Positions 49,322-61,390 of a stretch of DNA of 64,000 nucleotides are shown here, piece after piece. Source of the DNA: Bugula neritina (Eukaryota > Bryozoa > Gymnolaemata > Cheilostomatida > Bugulidae); NCBI GenBank assembly GCA_964035545.1, contig OZ037766.1, positions 3,220,501 to 3,284,500 of the forward strand, written 5' to 3'. The position numbers were made by a program, and so were the translations under genes. The notes under the pieces are model-generated. The model ran no database searches. It was not told the DNA's origin and saw only the letters and a program-made list of their open reading frames with translations. Every line of letters begins with the position of its first letter. The stretch's first letter is position 1.

Positions 49322-50470
49322 TCGTCATCAAAAGACCCTATAGGAGGCATAAAAATAGAAGTAGCTATATATTTCATTGAAAATTCCATCAAAGTTTATA
49401 TTCCAAGAATATTTTTGTTGGTAATTCTGGTGAATAGATTCTACCACTGAAGCACTTGTGTTTATATATCTTTTAATAATTTTATATTTTAGCTGAAATA
49501 AAGATGTTCAAATTTTTATATGTATCTAAAAGCAAAGCCTTGCAGCTTGAGCTTGCAAAGTAGATAATAGTGCTTAAATTTATTAAGACTCTATAGCAGA
49601 AATTGTGACATGAAAAAATTAATAAAGCATATATTTGTTATTCTGATATCTTTTAGAACGGATGATTTTTATAATTTCATACGAATCACATGACTTGTCT
49701 ATTTTGTCATCTAAGCAAAGTATTTCCTGATGATCGGCTCTTATTTTGGGATTTCTTCTGTCACATTCTAATCCAAATAATCTCTCAATTTTGCTGATCG
49801 TGCTTCCTGAAGTGGTGGCATGCAAGCACACTCCGTGATCAGCTTTACGGGAGTTATCTTTGCTGAGTCATGCAGGTAAATCTTTTTACATCATCAAAAC
49901 TCTTTCCTAGCAACACAGTCTCTGAGATTTTGGAATATTCCTCCATTACCAGATCTTTATAATTTCTATACTATGGAACTCTGGGAAAAATGTTTAATTT
50001 GCTATAGGCATAAGAACTATTATTCATATTATATTATAATATATTAAAATAAACATTTTATTATGTATGTGTACAAACATCTCAACAGATCAAACAACAT
50101 TTAACTCCATCCACATAACACCACTACTTGACTGCAATTATAAAAATGTGCAAAAATCCAAGTAAAAAGACTTCAATTTAGTTATACATTTATCTTTAAA
50201 TAAGTTTAACAATTACCACTATTCCAAATCACACATTTGGATAAGAATATAATACATTGATAATTGTTTACCTTTTGCAGTTTATGCTGCATTCAGTAAT
50301 AATTGCGTCAATTTGGCAGTTTATGCTGTGTTCAGCTATACATTTTATTATTTCTGCACCTTATATGGCAGCTCAATAAACAAGAATGATAAAACAGTTT
50401 TAAATCTTCAATATCGTGAGTTTGATACGACGTAACATATATATGATGAATAAATAAATAAATAAATAAA
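49322..50470. repeat. 1.15 kb dispersed repeat, copy 1
   Basis: It matches 62705-63850 in the same orientation at very high identity, starting near tcatcaaaagaccctatagg and ending in (AATA)n then (CA)n. A minus-strand frame at 49619-49831 is shifted by one extra T in copy 2 (near 63050), so it is not a conserved gene. The sharp ends and A-rich/microsatellite tail suggest a retroposed element. Confidence 0.85.
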
Positions 50471-50855
<385 letters not shown>

Positions 50856-51839
50856 TATATTTGTTTCAGCAACATTATTAATTGATACTGCATCATTGCA
50901 AGTGTAAAATAAAGTAATTTTGTTTGAAGAAAACACAACTCTAACAATGAAGATACTCAATAGATAGTTATTAAAACTGGTTTGGCTTAAATATAAACCT
51001 AAATCTTGAAAAACCTCTAGAAAAAGCTCCTTAAAGCAGTTGTCTACTGCTGTAGATAATTTTACAAGATAACACAATTCTTTTGTGCAAGCATGCAGCA
51101 ATATTGGTTTGCAAATAAAATCTGGAGCTTTTAAACATATAATGCACTTTTTTAAAGCATGAAGTTAGGTTAAATATTTTTCACAAATCCATAAATTTTG
51201 TTTAGCTGTGCAGCATGTCTATGAATTCTAAATCGTTTATAGAGCTACAATACATATTAAGTCTTCACCATTTTATTTGACTTTAAATAGGACTATACAA
51301 TTTGTATAATTGTGCTGGCACACATCATTATTTCTAAAATATCTTTCCTATTGTTTTTTTAGATTTTGGCTCAAGAAACTCATATGCTTTAATTCTCAAT
51401 ATACTTCATTTATCTGCAAATTTTTTAGTTGTGGTTGGTATATATATAGAAAATTGTTCTATTTACTTGATAGCTATATAGTAAGCTGTCTTAAAATGGC
51501 AGATGTAATGAATGTCAAATAAACAAGTAATTAAATAACAATGAATACATTTACTCAAACTAAATATACAATCTGCACATATAATTTTGACGATAGAAAA
51601 AACACGTATCACTGCTACAATTATATTTAGTATACTAAAAGCAATTGTTTTCATTGCTAAACTAGAATACTCAATAAAGCGTTTTTCATGAAACACCTGC
51701 TAATTTACTCTTATTTCACAGCTACCGTAAACCCCAAACTTGAACAGGTAGATATATATTATATGCAAAGTACAAGAACTTAAACACACTAGTGCAATAG
51801 CTCCATAATATTATTATGGTAACAATAAGGTAGATCAAT
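50856..51839. other. Intergenic, no gene recognised
   Basis: AT-rich; only short unsupported frames on both strands. Confidence 0.5.
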
Positions 51840-52030
51840 AATTGAAATGAGCAGAAATTTATTTGGATAAATTTTATTGAAAATAACAATCAACAAGATA
51901 ACTAAACAAAAAACAAACTTTCAACCAAAATTTTTAAAATTATCAAGTAACAAAGTATAACCATTAGTTAGAAAAACTTGTGTAGTTGTCAGGATCCTCA
52001 GGCAGCATCGGTTCTTCAAAGTCAGCATTC
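51840..52030 (-). other. 3' exon of the 52.4 kb gene
   Basis: Acceptor TATGCAG (plus-strand CTG 52031-52033). AATAAA at 51873-51878 and 51858-51863. One frame is open for 21 codons from the first bases (acidic, NADFEEPMLPEDPDNYTSFSN, then TAA), unlike the other 3' exons. Confidence 0.55.
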
Positions 52031-52411
52031 CTGCATAAAGCAGAAAAAATTATAAACCACATTTTTTATGAATAAATGCAAATGTGATTTTGTTATTCAA
52101 CTATAATAATTATGATATTTCATGAAAAAGAGGAATTTTTTATAACTTTTTCTCAATATAGAATTATTTCAGCTGTAACTAGAGCAGAAAATGTGAAACC
52201 TTGATGAGTCTAAAAGAGTTTGATATTATTGGAGCAAATATATATCAAATTAAATTGAATATATGAAATTGAAATAAAATTGAATAATTAATTATAATCA
52301 CCCAATAATAACTGTATATGCGTGCATATATATTATACAATAATATTGTATTATAGCAAACCCCTTCATTTATAAATGTTACTTACATTTATCAGGTTTT
52401 AAAACAAAAAT

Positions 52412-52621
52412 TTATCCTCTGTAATAATAGCTGCCGCGTCTCCTGTGTGTGTTGTGGTATCCCCTGTTGTTGTAAGATCTGTAGCTGTTGTAACCCCTGT
52501 TGTAGTTGTTGTAGCGTCTGTAGCTAGATGGCCTGTAGCTGTTGTAGCGGTAGTTATTGTAACGGTATGCAGCCGAGGCAAGCACAAGGCAGACAGCCAA
52601 TAGGATTGCAATGACCTTCAT
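52412..52621 (-). CDS. Tyr/Arg/Asn-rich secreted peptide, divergent class II (69 aa)
   Basis: Signal peptide MKVIAILLAVCLVLASA, then AYRYNNYRYNSYRPSSYRRY, NNYNRGYNSYRSYNNRGYHN and THRRRGSYYYRG. The SYRPSSYRRYNNYN core is shared with class II, whereas the C-terminus lacks SSYYGKY and ends in a basic RRRG plus YYYRG. Exon 2 is 52387-52637: acceptor TTTTAG before ACTTCCAACTGTAAAC-ATG, donor AAAT|GTAAGTAA. Intron 1 is the longest of the cluster (635 bases). Exon 1 (about 53273-53310) ends CCAAG|GTGAGC. Confidence 0.88.
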   Translation of the reverse strand: MKVIAILLAVCLVLASAAYRYNNYRYNSYRPSSYRRYNNYNRGYNSYRSYNNRGYHNTHRRRGSYYYRG

Positions 52622-53336
52622 GTTTACAGTTGGAAGTCTAAAACACAATAAATAAAAGTTGATACAGTGAACGAAACAGGTTATATTTCTCATAATTAAT
52701 TATTAAAAATAATGGTTTGTAGCTGGAACTGTTAGGCCAAATACATTAGTGCATGTTAGAGTTGGATTCCAAATATATTAACTAAACTCTATCAGAAGTT
52801 ATAAACCCAATTAATATTTTTTTAATTTTGTAGCCAGACTGTGGTATTTGCGCAGTTTAGAGTTTTATTTAAAAAGTTGTTTATTTGAAAGCTGCTTTTA
52901 AAAATTTATACAATCAAATTATTATTATTAAATCTTTGCAATTGCTGTGCTAAAAGCTCCCTTCATTAGAAAAAAATTAACTCCTATAGATTGAAACAAT
53001 TATATTGCACTCATTTATAATGCATCTCTATAAGTGAAACAAGTAACTTACATGCAATGCCTAAAATATGACTATACAGTACAACGGAAACATAACATTA
53101 TTTCATTGTTGCTTATATGCATGAATATTATAATCATTTTCTTATGAAACAAAATAAATCTTTTATTTTTTAACGTATAAAAAGAAATACATTTTGAATT
53201 TTTTTTAAATACACTCCAAAAAATATTCTATTAAAAAAATTAAAAGAAGTATATATATAACCGATAGCTCACCTTGGAGAATGATGCTGTAGTAAAACAA
53301 GTATAAAACTCTGTGAAAGCTTTTGAAAATTTCTCA

Positions 53337-53345
53337 CTTTTTATA
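53337..53345 (-). promoter_or_regulatory. TATA box, 52.4 kb gene
   Basis: TATAAAAAG on the minus strand. Confidence 0.75.
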
Positions 53346-53399
53346 CTTCTTTCAAACAGGACACAGAACTTTCTAATTAACCTAAATGACTTGCCAAAA

Positions 53400-55770
53400 T
53401 GTAGGAATTATTTATTGTTTCCTATTTGTGTTCTTGCATAAATCAGTTTTACTAATTGAAAGTGCACATCGGGAATGTTTCCAATACACTAATCCTGTCA
53501 TTGATGTTTATTAGCATGACCAGGTGACCAGACGGGCCGGCGTTAATAGCCAAATGTGGCATTTGTTACTCATCAGCTTGTCTGTCTCTGCATCTTTTTA
53601 ACAGAAGTACAAACGTTTTGAAATGTCAACTCTAATTGATTTGTTTATTGCACATATCCTAGCTAGTGCAGTATATCAACATATATATAATTATGCTCTT
53701 TTGATAGTTTAGCTTTCCAACTTAACAACATAGTAAGTAATAAAATAATTATGATATAGAAGTGGCTACCTAATTGATACATCTATGGCATTGATGAGTG
53801 TGAGCTTTGCATATATTGCTAAATTGCATTTTGGGCTTATTAAGGAACGCTTGTTTGTATTATTTACTCCTGCTGATCAGATTAAACGCAACTTTTCTCT
53901 GAACAGATGCGTTTCCAAAATTGGCATATTATAGTTTAAGGGAAATCTTGCATAAAACATTAAAAATCTTTTAACACTTTATACTGTACTATGACTGTAT
54001 CAGGTAACTTTTATAAATTAATATACTTGGGAAGATTTCAGATTGAAGGTGCAAGTAGATTATTTATTAATGCTAATGTTTTTAAACATCAACACACAGA
54101 CCATATTGAGAATAAAACATACTCACTATATATTAACTGTATGAAGTTTGGTTTTCTCAACTGCATTTCCCATCTAAAATTCCAAACTCATCGTGCTAGT
54201 TGATTCTTGGTGCTCATACTTTTGATAAGAAACCATAAATTGTACTATTTGCCACTGGATTTTAATCAACGACACAAAAATTCAAATTATAAAATGCTAT
54301 TTGTTTATGCAGATCATTTTATATTAAAGCCCTTCTCAGCATATATTATATATAACTGTGTTACTCTTTTAAGGAACTACACCTGCCATAAGTAAAATAA
54401 ATCCCGCTGTGCCTTAAAGCAAACATTCTAACCCTAAATATAATGCATAGGTTCATATCAACACAGCTCTCTCCTCACCATTAACCAGAGAATATTAATG
54501 CATGCATGTGTGTCAGCAAAGAATTGTTACTGTGTCAGCACGGATGCTGTATGGCACAGATGCCTAAATGTAGTGATAGCACGGATGCTGTATACTGGCT
54601 ACACATGCAGATGCAGGGTGAATGGATGGAGAACACAACTCAACCTTTTACCTAATGCCTCCAGTTTATTTCTCTCACAAAACTCAAACTGTAACCTAAA
54701 ACCGTAAAAAAGTCTTGTTAAATTAACATTAATCAACACAGCTATATTTCTGACAAAACATTTATTTAATAACGTTAGAAACAAAAGATAGTATGATACT
54801 TGAAATAATTAAAATTATTTGGACAATAAAGTTTAAGTTGCCTGCATCTTTGACAAGAGGAAAATTGAGCAATACTGACTCATTTAAACAAAAACTACCA
54901 GTAAAAAGCTTTCATCACACAATACTTTTTTTAAAGCTACAACAAAAAACTCCTGCAACAATTTGTGTTTATATAATAGCAATTGAACCTATATTGGTAG
55001 ATTTCAACAATCATTGCCCAACAATACTTTTTCAAATGTTATTGCTGCAGCTGCCATTATATTGCGCAATGCTAATTCTTCCATAATTCTACAGGCGTAC
55101 AATCTATCATGCAGATGGGGCTCATTTGTCTATAGGAAGACAGCTCATCTAGGAAGAAGAAAAACTGATTTCTCCATCTATTAAGGTGATTGTAATATTA
55201 TAGGCCTATATACCTTTAATTCGTGTAGTATTTTGAGTGACAAATGTGAGAGCTTATTAACTTGCATAGGTAGGGTCGAAAAGTTCAATAGTTTCGGTTT
55301 TACACATGTTTAATTGCAAGTAAAAGTATATTTTTAAAACTTCATAACTCTAAGGACCTCCATTAGAAAGTGTTAGAAAACATAGAACATTTGTTGATAT
55401 ATAAATCATAAATTTATATTGTCAGTCAAGTACTCAATTTATGTTGTTGTAAGTAAATAATGAATGTTAGAAGCGTTCAACACCTAAATCTAGCTCGAAA
55501 GCAAGATTATTGAGGAAGCAACTCCTGGCTGACTACAACACAAGCTAAAGCCTGCTTTAATACCCCTTTCTAAAAGTACTAAAGAATCTTGGAATTTATT
55601 ATAATTTGTAGCATTCTACTCTTTAGTTCGATGTTATGGTTTTGTATATTTGAAATCCCTCTACTACAATATTGAACCAAGATACAACCTGATCTATATA
55701 TAAGTCTAAAGTGCAATTATATAATGCTCTATTTATTATAAAGTGTTGTAAAATAGAGAGAAATATAGTT
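53400..55770. other. Intergenic, no supported gene
   Basis: A small imperfect tandem duplication around agcacggatgctgtat (54538 and 54579) and a local GC-rich patch gacgggccggcg at about 53531 are the only features seen. Frames at 53991-54203 and 54793-55086 show no recognisable domain. Confidence 0.5.
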
Positions 55771-55962
55771 TTAATGATATGATTTTAGTTTATTGAAGTC
55801 AGCACAAAAAGTAGAGTTACAAGTTTCAAAATTCAGAGATCTAACAATATGTAACATAAAGAGAGCAGCAACTTAACAATGTTTTATCAAAAAGGAGTTT
55901 TTAAGTAGAGTAAGGAAATCATAAGAATTTTAGGAGCGAAAGGCTTCAACGTCAGGAGTTAT
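55771..55962 (-). other. 3' non-coding exon of the 56.3 kb gene
   Basis: Acceptor TTTTACAG, start ATAACTCCTGACGTTGAAGC, AATAAA at 55789-55794. The exon start matches the 61.2 kb exon of the 60.6 kb gene. Confidence 0.65.
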
Positions 55963-56308
55963 CTGTAAAATAAATAAAAATAATTTTGATATTATTGCAT
56001 AGTATTAGTAATTTATGAAGATGAAATTTGTTTTTGCGGACAAATTATAATAAAAATGTTTTATTATCATTATTATTGTTAAAAAGCGAACTAAAGTAAA
56101 TTTTTTAACTTGCATGAATAATATATGCAGAAGTAATTGCAAATTCAGCACTATAAGTTATAAATACTATCATTTTATCAATTATAATATATTTTTACTA
56201 TATATCAATACATCTCAGTCCAGTTCACTATACCAAAAGTAATATTATATAGCTGAATCCGGTAACACTCACCCAGGGCAATACGTACACTGCAGTTTCA
56301 AGAATGGC

Positions 56309-56554
56309 TTATTTTCCAAAACCAAAGTTATTTGAGCCAGAAAAGCCAGTCTTTGGATGATGTTTGTTGTGGTTGTTGTAGTACCCATAGGGTCCGTGAC
56401 CTTTGTTTTGGTTACCATAGTAACCATAGTTAGATGGTCCATGGTAACCATAGTTAGAAGGTCCGTAGCCCTTATTATGGTAGTTGTGGTATGGGTAGTA
56501 AATAGCAGAGACGAGTGAAAGGCAGACAGCCAATAGGATTGCAATAACCTTCAT
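56309..56554 (-). CDS. Gly/Tyr/His-rich secreted peptide, class III (81 aa)
   Basis: Signal peptide MKVIAILLAVCLSLVSA, then the same core as the 47.6 kb gene (YGPSNYGYHGPSNYGYYG, GHGPYGYYNNHNKHH) but ending PKTGFSGSNNFGFGK. Exon 2 is 56273-56570: acceptor TTGTAG before AAACTCAACTGTAAAC-ATG, donor CCTGG|GTGAGTG. The open frame reaching 56677 is intron read-through. Exon 1 (about 57129-57172) ends CTCAAG|GTAAGAAC. With the 60.6 kb gene it forms a head-to-head inverted pair. Confidence 0.88.
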   Translation of the reverse strand: MKVIAILLAVCLSLVSAIYYPYHNYHNKGYGPSNYGYHGPSNYGYYGNQNKGHGPYGYYNNHNKHHPKTGFSGSNNFGFGK

Positions 56555-57195
56555 GTTTACAGTTGAGTTTCTACAATGTATAGAATATAGAATTATAAAA
56601 TTTCCATAATCAACCAGTAATATATAATTAAAAAATAAAACTTTTACAACATTATTACAACTCCTTACTTTCAACATTCATAATTTATTAATTAAAGAAC
56701 TTGACAGAATGTGTCTCTACTCTTAAATCAATAAACAATGTAACTTTTCTTATCAATTTAAAGTTTACAAAACACTCTGTTGCAAACTAAATTTATACAT
56801 AAGATTGTGAAAATGTTATGCTTTAAAACTTTCTACTTGATATGTTTAGGTTTTTAAAAAAAAACCTGAATAATATCTGATAATTTCATACTCTTGTTTA
56901 GTTTTATTATAATATGGGTTTACATAAAAGAAATAAAAGTGACAGTGTCATTTTTACATTAAAAACAACGAAGTATAATTCACTATTTATCATTAAATTA
57001 GATAATAAAACTATAGACATTGTTTCATACATGTTCTTTCTGATCATTGTTTTTTAATAATAAATTTTTTAGTCCTTTTTTTTCAAATTGCTAGAATAAT
57101 AATTATATTAACAAAGAAAAGTTCTTACCTTGAGGCTGGATGTGTTGAAGTGTTCAAGTCAATAAAGCATCTGATGAAAAAAAGTAGACCCACGC

Positions 57196-57204
57196 CTTTT
57201 TATA
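57196..57204 (-). promoter_or_regulatory. TATA box, 56.3 kb gene
   Basis: TATAAAAAG on the minus strand, preceded by the conserved TTCAGAAGG also seen at the 60.6 kb gene. Confidence 0.75.
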
Positions 57205-57242
57205 CCTTCTGAAGCTGACCATCTCTTAAAGTCATACCCTAG

Positions 57243-57256
57243 CTAATCTCATGACG
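57243..57256 (-). promoter_or_regulatory. CGTCATGAGATTAG element, class III promoter
   Basis: Identical 14-base element about 40 bases above TATA in the 56.3 and 60.6 kb genes, with a partial version (GTCACAAGATT) above the 47.6 kb gene. It contains a CRE-like CGTCA half-site. Confidence 0.45.
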
Positions 57257-57440
57257 AAGCTATTTTAATTACTGCAACAGGCCAATAATGTTCCAATTTC
57301 CTTATCACCAACAGCCTTAATACTTCAATCAAATGTAGACAAGACTTGGTGCTCATCAGCTAAATAATGATGCAAATTATAATCCAACTATAATCTTTCT
57401 CCCAGTGCTGAGGATCAGGCTACCTGCAATATCAGACTCA

Positions 57441-59763
57441 TGGATTCTGCTAAATAAGAACCAAGAAAGGATACTTAGTGCATAGCTTAAGGAAGCCATA
57501 CTTGCCGAGTCATTTAGGTAGACTTTGCTGTATCATAAGGACACACATATATTTCTTATAAACATATCTGATACTTTAAGTTAATATTATATACCCAAGT
57601 AAAGACTAAACAGTTTGTTTTATCAAGAATATCTCGCAAAAAATGTATACAGTATCTCATAATTAACAACAAAAATAATATTACTGGCCATAATTATAAG
57701 ATGCTATATTTTATATTAAATTAATATTATGCAATGTGTACCATTGAATCAATAATTTTTCGTTTAATCTTTTGAGAACTAAAATCAATCATAATATGTC
57801 TTTTCAGTCACATATGATACATAAGTAGCTAAAGTGCACCTTAGTAATGCTATACTTTCTAAAGCTATATATGCTGGTATGAAGTTGCTAGAATTTTCAC
57901 ATGTGTTCTGCATGGCTTTTTTTATAAATTAGACTGCATAAAAACTACTTAAGCAGAATGTAATATGATTATAATATATTTCGAAATATTATATTACAGT
58001 TAATCTTTTTCTAGATCTTAGTATTATGAGTCAGAATAAACTAAAACAGCATAATTCTTGAACTTGTAGTTGGACAAACTAGCAATCTAAAGTGATCTTA
58101 AGATACAGCAGTCAAAAGAGCTTGTAGTTCAAAAACATTTATGTAGGCCTAATTAAAAGTTCGCAGTAAAACCATGATTTAAACAAGGCAGTCTTTTTGT
58201 TTAATTGATTTCATTTGCATAAATTTATATTTTTGTTTTAAATTACATAAACTAATATGTCACTAAATTATTCTATGTGTAAAAAATATTCAAATACTAA
58301 AAATATTTCAAGCATTTATAATAAAAGACATTAGGCTAAAAGTTTTACGGTCATACAGTTTAAATTGGTAAGAGATCTATTCAAACTCACAAAAAAATCA
58401 TTTTAATTTATTTAGTACACATCAACAAGTTAGGACCAAAATTAAAGTTTGCTCAAAATTTATTGTAAGAATTTACTACATATATATGGGGTAATTTTAT
58501 GTGCTGATTCTAACTATACATAGCAAGATAAGAGTTAGTAATGAGGAGTCCTGCAACGTATTAAAGCGCAACATTCTTGTCATATATGAGCTAAATATAT
58601 AATAAACTGACCGTGATGGTTTTTCATTTGGAAATACTAAATTTTATCAACAATTATTACAAAAACTACATAAGATTATGCAAATTATATTAATGCATAA
58701 AGAAAATTTCTATTTTTGTCAAAATATAATTTTCATCATTAAAGTTTTATATTTTAATTTTATATATATAATGAAGAACTTCCTTAAATATGACAAAAAC
58801 TTTTTTCTGTTGCTTTTCAAGCAGATTGTTTGACTACCGGTTCAAGATGTTTATATACAGATTTAATTTAGTCTTAGTACTAAGTGCTATAAGTATACTA
58901 ATTTCTTATTGGTCTAGAACAAGATTAATTATAATACCCTACGTCATATGATATATTATAATCTCATTACACTATGTCATAAACAGTGAGACGACATATT
59001 TAGCATTTCTAATTTCTATGCAATCTAGTACAAAAATAAGTACATTTGCATGTTAAAAATATCCAAGTAGTATAACATTAATTAAAGTAACATATATTGG
59101 AATTTAAACTTTTATTTCAAAATTGAATATTTTTTTCTGCATGCAAATCACGTTGTGGTAGAACTTGAAAACAAAAGTTTATTTTTTATTCGAAAGTTTT
59201 TTTAGTACTTGCTTAAAAAAAGTGTAATCATTTTTTAAGTTGTATTTGCCTATAAAATCTCAGATATGTTTATTTTCAGTAACATGTGTGCTGCTGTGTG
59301 TAGCTGTAAACATTTTAAATTAGACTAATCAATATATCTAGCCAGCTATAAGTAAAATAATTTTTTTGAAATTCAGTGGTAATAATATGGTGAACAAATT
59401 TAATAATTGAAGTTTGATTTATTTTAATCTCTATAAGTTTGTGCTGTTAAAATACACTCAAACAACATATGTACACATAATATATTATAGAAAGGCATTG
59501 ATATAATAATTGTTAATGTTATTTGGAGTCAGTTATGTGAATATTGTATATATATACTTTTTGTATAATATTATTGATGAAAAAAATTTTCAGCCTGTAC
59601 TTATATCTATAACAATAGCCTAAAACATTGAATCTTTTTTAGACAAAGTTTTGTTACAATACAGAAAAGTCTGCTTAAATGACTCAGCAAGTTTGACATC
59701 CAACAATCTGTGCACTAAGTATCTTGTTTTGCTTTTTATTTAGCAAAATGAATGATTCTTATA
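57441..59763. other. Spacer of the inverted gene pair
   Basis: AT-rich, no coding exon, RNA gene or clear repeat recognised. Confidence 0.5.
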
Positions 59764-59990
59764 TTGCAGGTAGCCTGATTAATAATACTGAGAGAAAGAT
59801 TAGCTTATAGATTATAATTTTTACATCACTATTTATAGCTGAGCTCATGAGCACCAAGTCTTGTCTGCATTTGATTGAAATATTAAAGCTAATGATGATA
59901 AGCAAATTATTACAGCATTTTTGGCTTCTTGCAAATAGTAGAATAGCTGTAAGATGATCCAATGGCGGGTAAGTTAATTTCACATAGCTA

Positions 59991-60004
59991 CGTCATGAGA
60001 TTAG
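59991..60004 (+). promoter_or_regulatory. CGTCATGAGATTAG element, class III promoter
   Basis: Same element as at 57243-57256, 35 bases above TATA. Confidence 0.45.
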
Positions 60005-60038
60005 GGTATGACTTTAAAATATCAACAGGTTCAGAAGG

Positions 60039-60047
60039 TATAAAAAA
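60039..60047 (+). promoter_or_regulatory. TATA box, 60.6 kb gene
   Basis: TATAAAAAAGG; exon 1 (about 60070-60115) ends CTCAAG|GTAAGAAC. Confidence 0.75.
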
Positions 60048-60621
60048 GGCTCGAGTCTGTTTCATTTCATCAAATGCTTTATTGACTTGAACACTTCAAC
60101 ACAGCCAGCCTCAAGGTAAGAACTTTTTTTGTTAATATTAATTTAGCAATTTGAATACATTATAGGAGTAGAACTAAAATAAAAAAAATGATAAGAAAGA
60201 ATATGAACCAATGTGCGTTAGTTTTATTATTTAGTAATGCTAGAAAATAAACTATGTTCCCAATCGTTTTTATTGCGAAAAACATTATACAAGTTTATAT
60301 TTTTATTTTAAATGCATATTAAAACCATAAACAGTGGTATAAAATTATCAACAAATAGTTAGTTTTATTCTTAAAAATATTTAAAACTTAAACAATATTC
60401 TATGACCATGTGTTGTGCAAATTTATTTTCTTGCATTAATAGAGTGTTCTGTAAACTTCAAGTCAATAAGAAAAGTAACAACGTTTATTAAGGAGTAAAA
60501 ATATTTTGGTTTTTTTAAAGTAATTCGTGAATGCAAAAATTTAAAACTTGAAATTTTGCAATAAAAAAAATTTTGCTATAGACTTTTATTCTATGTATAT
60601 TGTAGAAATTCAACTGTAAAC

Positions 60622-60864
60622 ATGAAGGTAATTGCAATTCTATTGGCCGTCTGCCTTTCACTCGTTTCTGCTATCTACTACCCAAACCACAACTACCATA
60701 ATAAGGGCTATGGACCTTCCAACTATGGTTACTATGGACCATCTAACTATGGTTACTATGGTAACCAAAACAATGGCCACGGACCCTATGGGTACTACAA
60801 CAACCACAACAAACATCATCCAAAGACTGGTTTTTCTGGCTCTAATTTTAGTTTTGGAAAATAA
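60622..60864 (+). CDS. Gly/Tyr/His-rich secreted peptide, class III (80 aa)
   Basis: Signal peptide MKVIAILLAVCLSLVSA, then IYYPNHNYHNKGYGPSNYGY, YGPSNYGYYG, NQNNGHGPYGYYNNHNKHH and PKTGFSGSNFSFGK. It differs from the 56.3 kb protein by a few substitutions (Y-to-N, H-to-Y, K-to-N) and one residue in the tail. Exon 2 is 60606-60896, acceptor TTGTAG before AAATTCAACTGTAAAC-ATG, donor CCTGA|GTGAGTG 32 bases after the TAA. Exon 1 lies upstream at about 60070-60115 and exon 3 at 61200. Confidence 0.9.
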   Translation: MKVIAILLAVCLSLVSAIYYPNHNYHNKGYGPSNYGYYGPSNYGYYGNQNNGHGPYGYYNNHNKHHPKTGFSGSNFSFGK

Positions 60865-61199
60865 ACCATCCTTGAAATGGCAGTATACTGCCCTGAGTGA
60901 GTGTTACCTCATTTAACTAATATTTTACAGTGTATTGAGCTGGACTGGGATGTATAATTGATGTAGTAGAAACCTATAATTAATAGCATGAATTTATTGC
61001 TACTAGTGCTGAATACACTATTGTGTCTGCAAAATATTCATGCAAGTTGAAAAAGTCACATTAGTACGTTTCTTAACAATAATATCGATACATAAATTAA
61101 CAATTTTATTATGACTTCAGTCCGCAGCAATAACTTCGTCCTGATGCTTACTCTAATATTGTGCAACATATTAATTTTTCTTTTTAATTTATTTTGCAG

Positions 61200-61390
61200 G
61201 TAACTCCTGATGTTGAAACCTGGATCTCCTTATTCTTCTAATTTGTCATAACTACGTAAATTTTAAAGCTTCTTTGTTATAAAATATGTTTAAATTGCTG
61301 CTCCATTTGCACTATGTTGTTATATCTTTTAATTATGAAACTTTCAGCTCTATTTCTGTAACTTTAATAAACTATAAATATTTTATAAAA
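61200..61390 (+). other. 3' non-coding exon of the 60.6 kb gene
   Basis: Acceptor ATTTTGCAG, start GTAACTCCTGATGTTGAAAC, AATAAA at 61366-61371. Confidence 0.65.

Larger units (their letters stand above)
55771..57440 (-). repeat. Inverted duplication, left arm (mate 59764-61390)
   Basis: Exons, introns, promoter and about 250 bases of upstream flank of the 56.3 kb gene recur in inverted orientation with the 60.6 kb gene; both upstream arms end near ttgcaggtagcctgat. The spacer (57441-59763) shows no gene. Confidence 0.75.
59764..61390 (+). repeat. Inverted duplication, right arm
   Basis: Mirror of 55771-57440, with the plus-strand gene. Upstream similarity includes atgagcaccaagtcttgtct. Confidence 0.75.

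Noticed and set aside
49619-49831. 70-codon frame in the 1.15 kb repeat
   Set aside because: Copy 2 has an extra T near 63050 that shifts the frame; a possible old coding relic but not a current gene.
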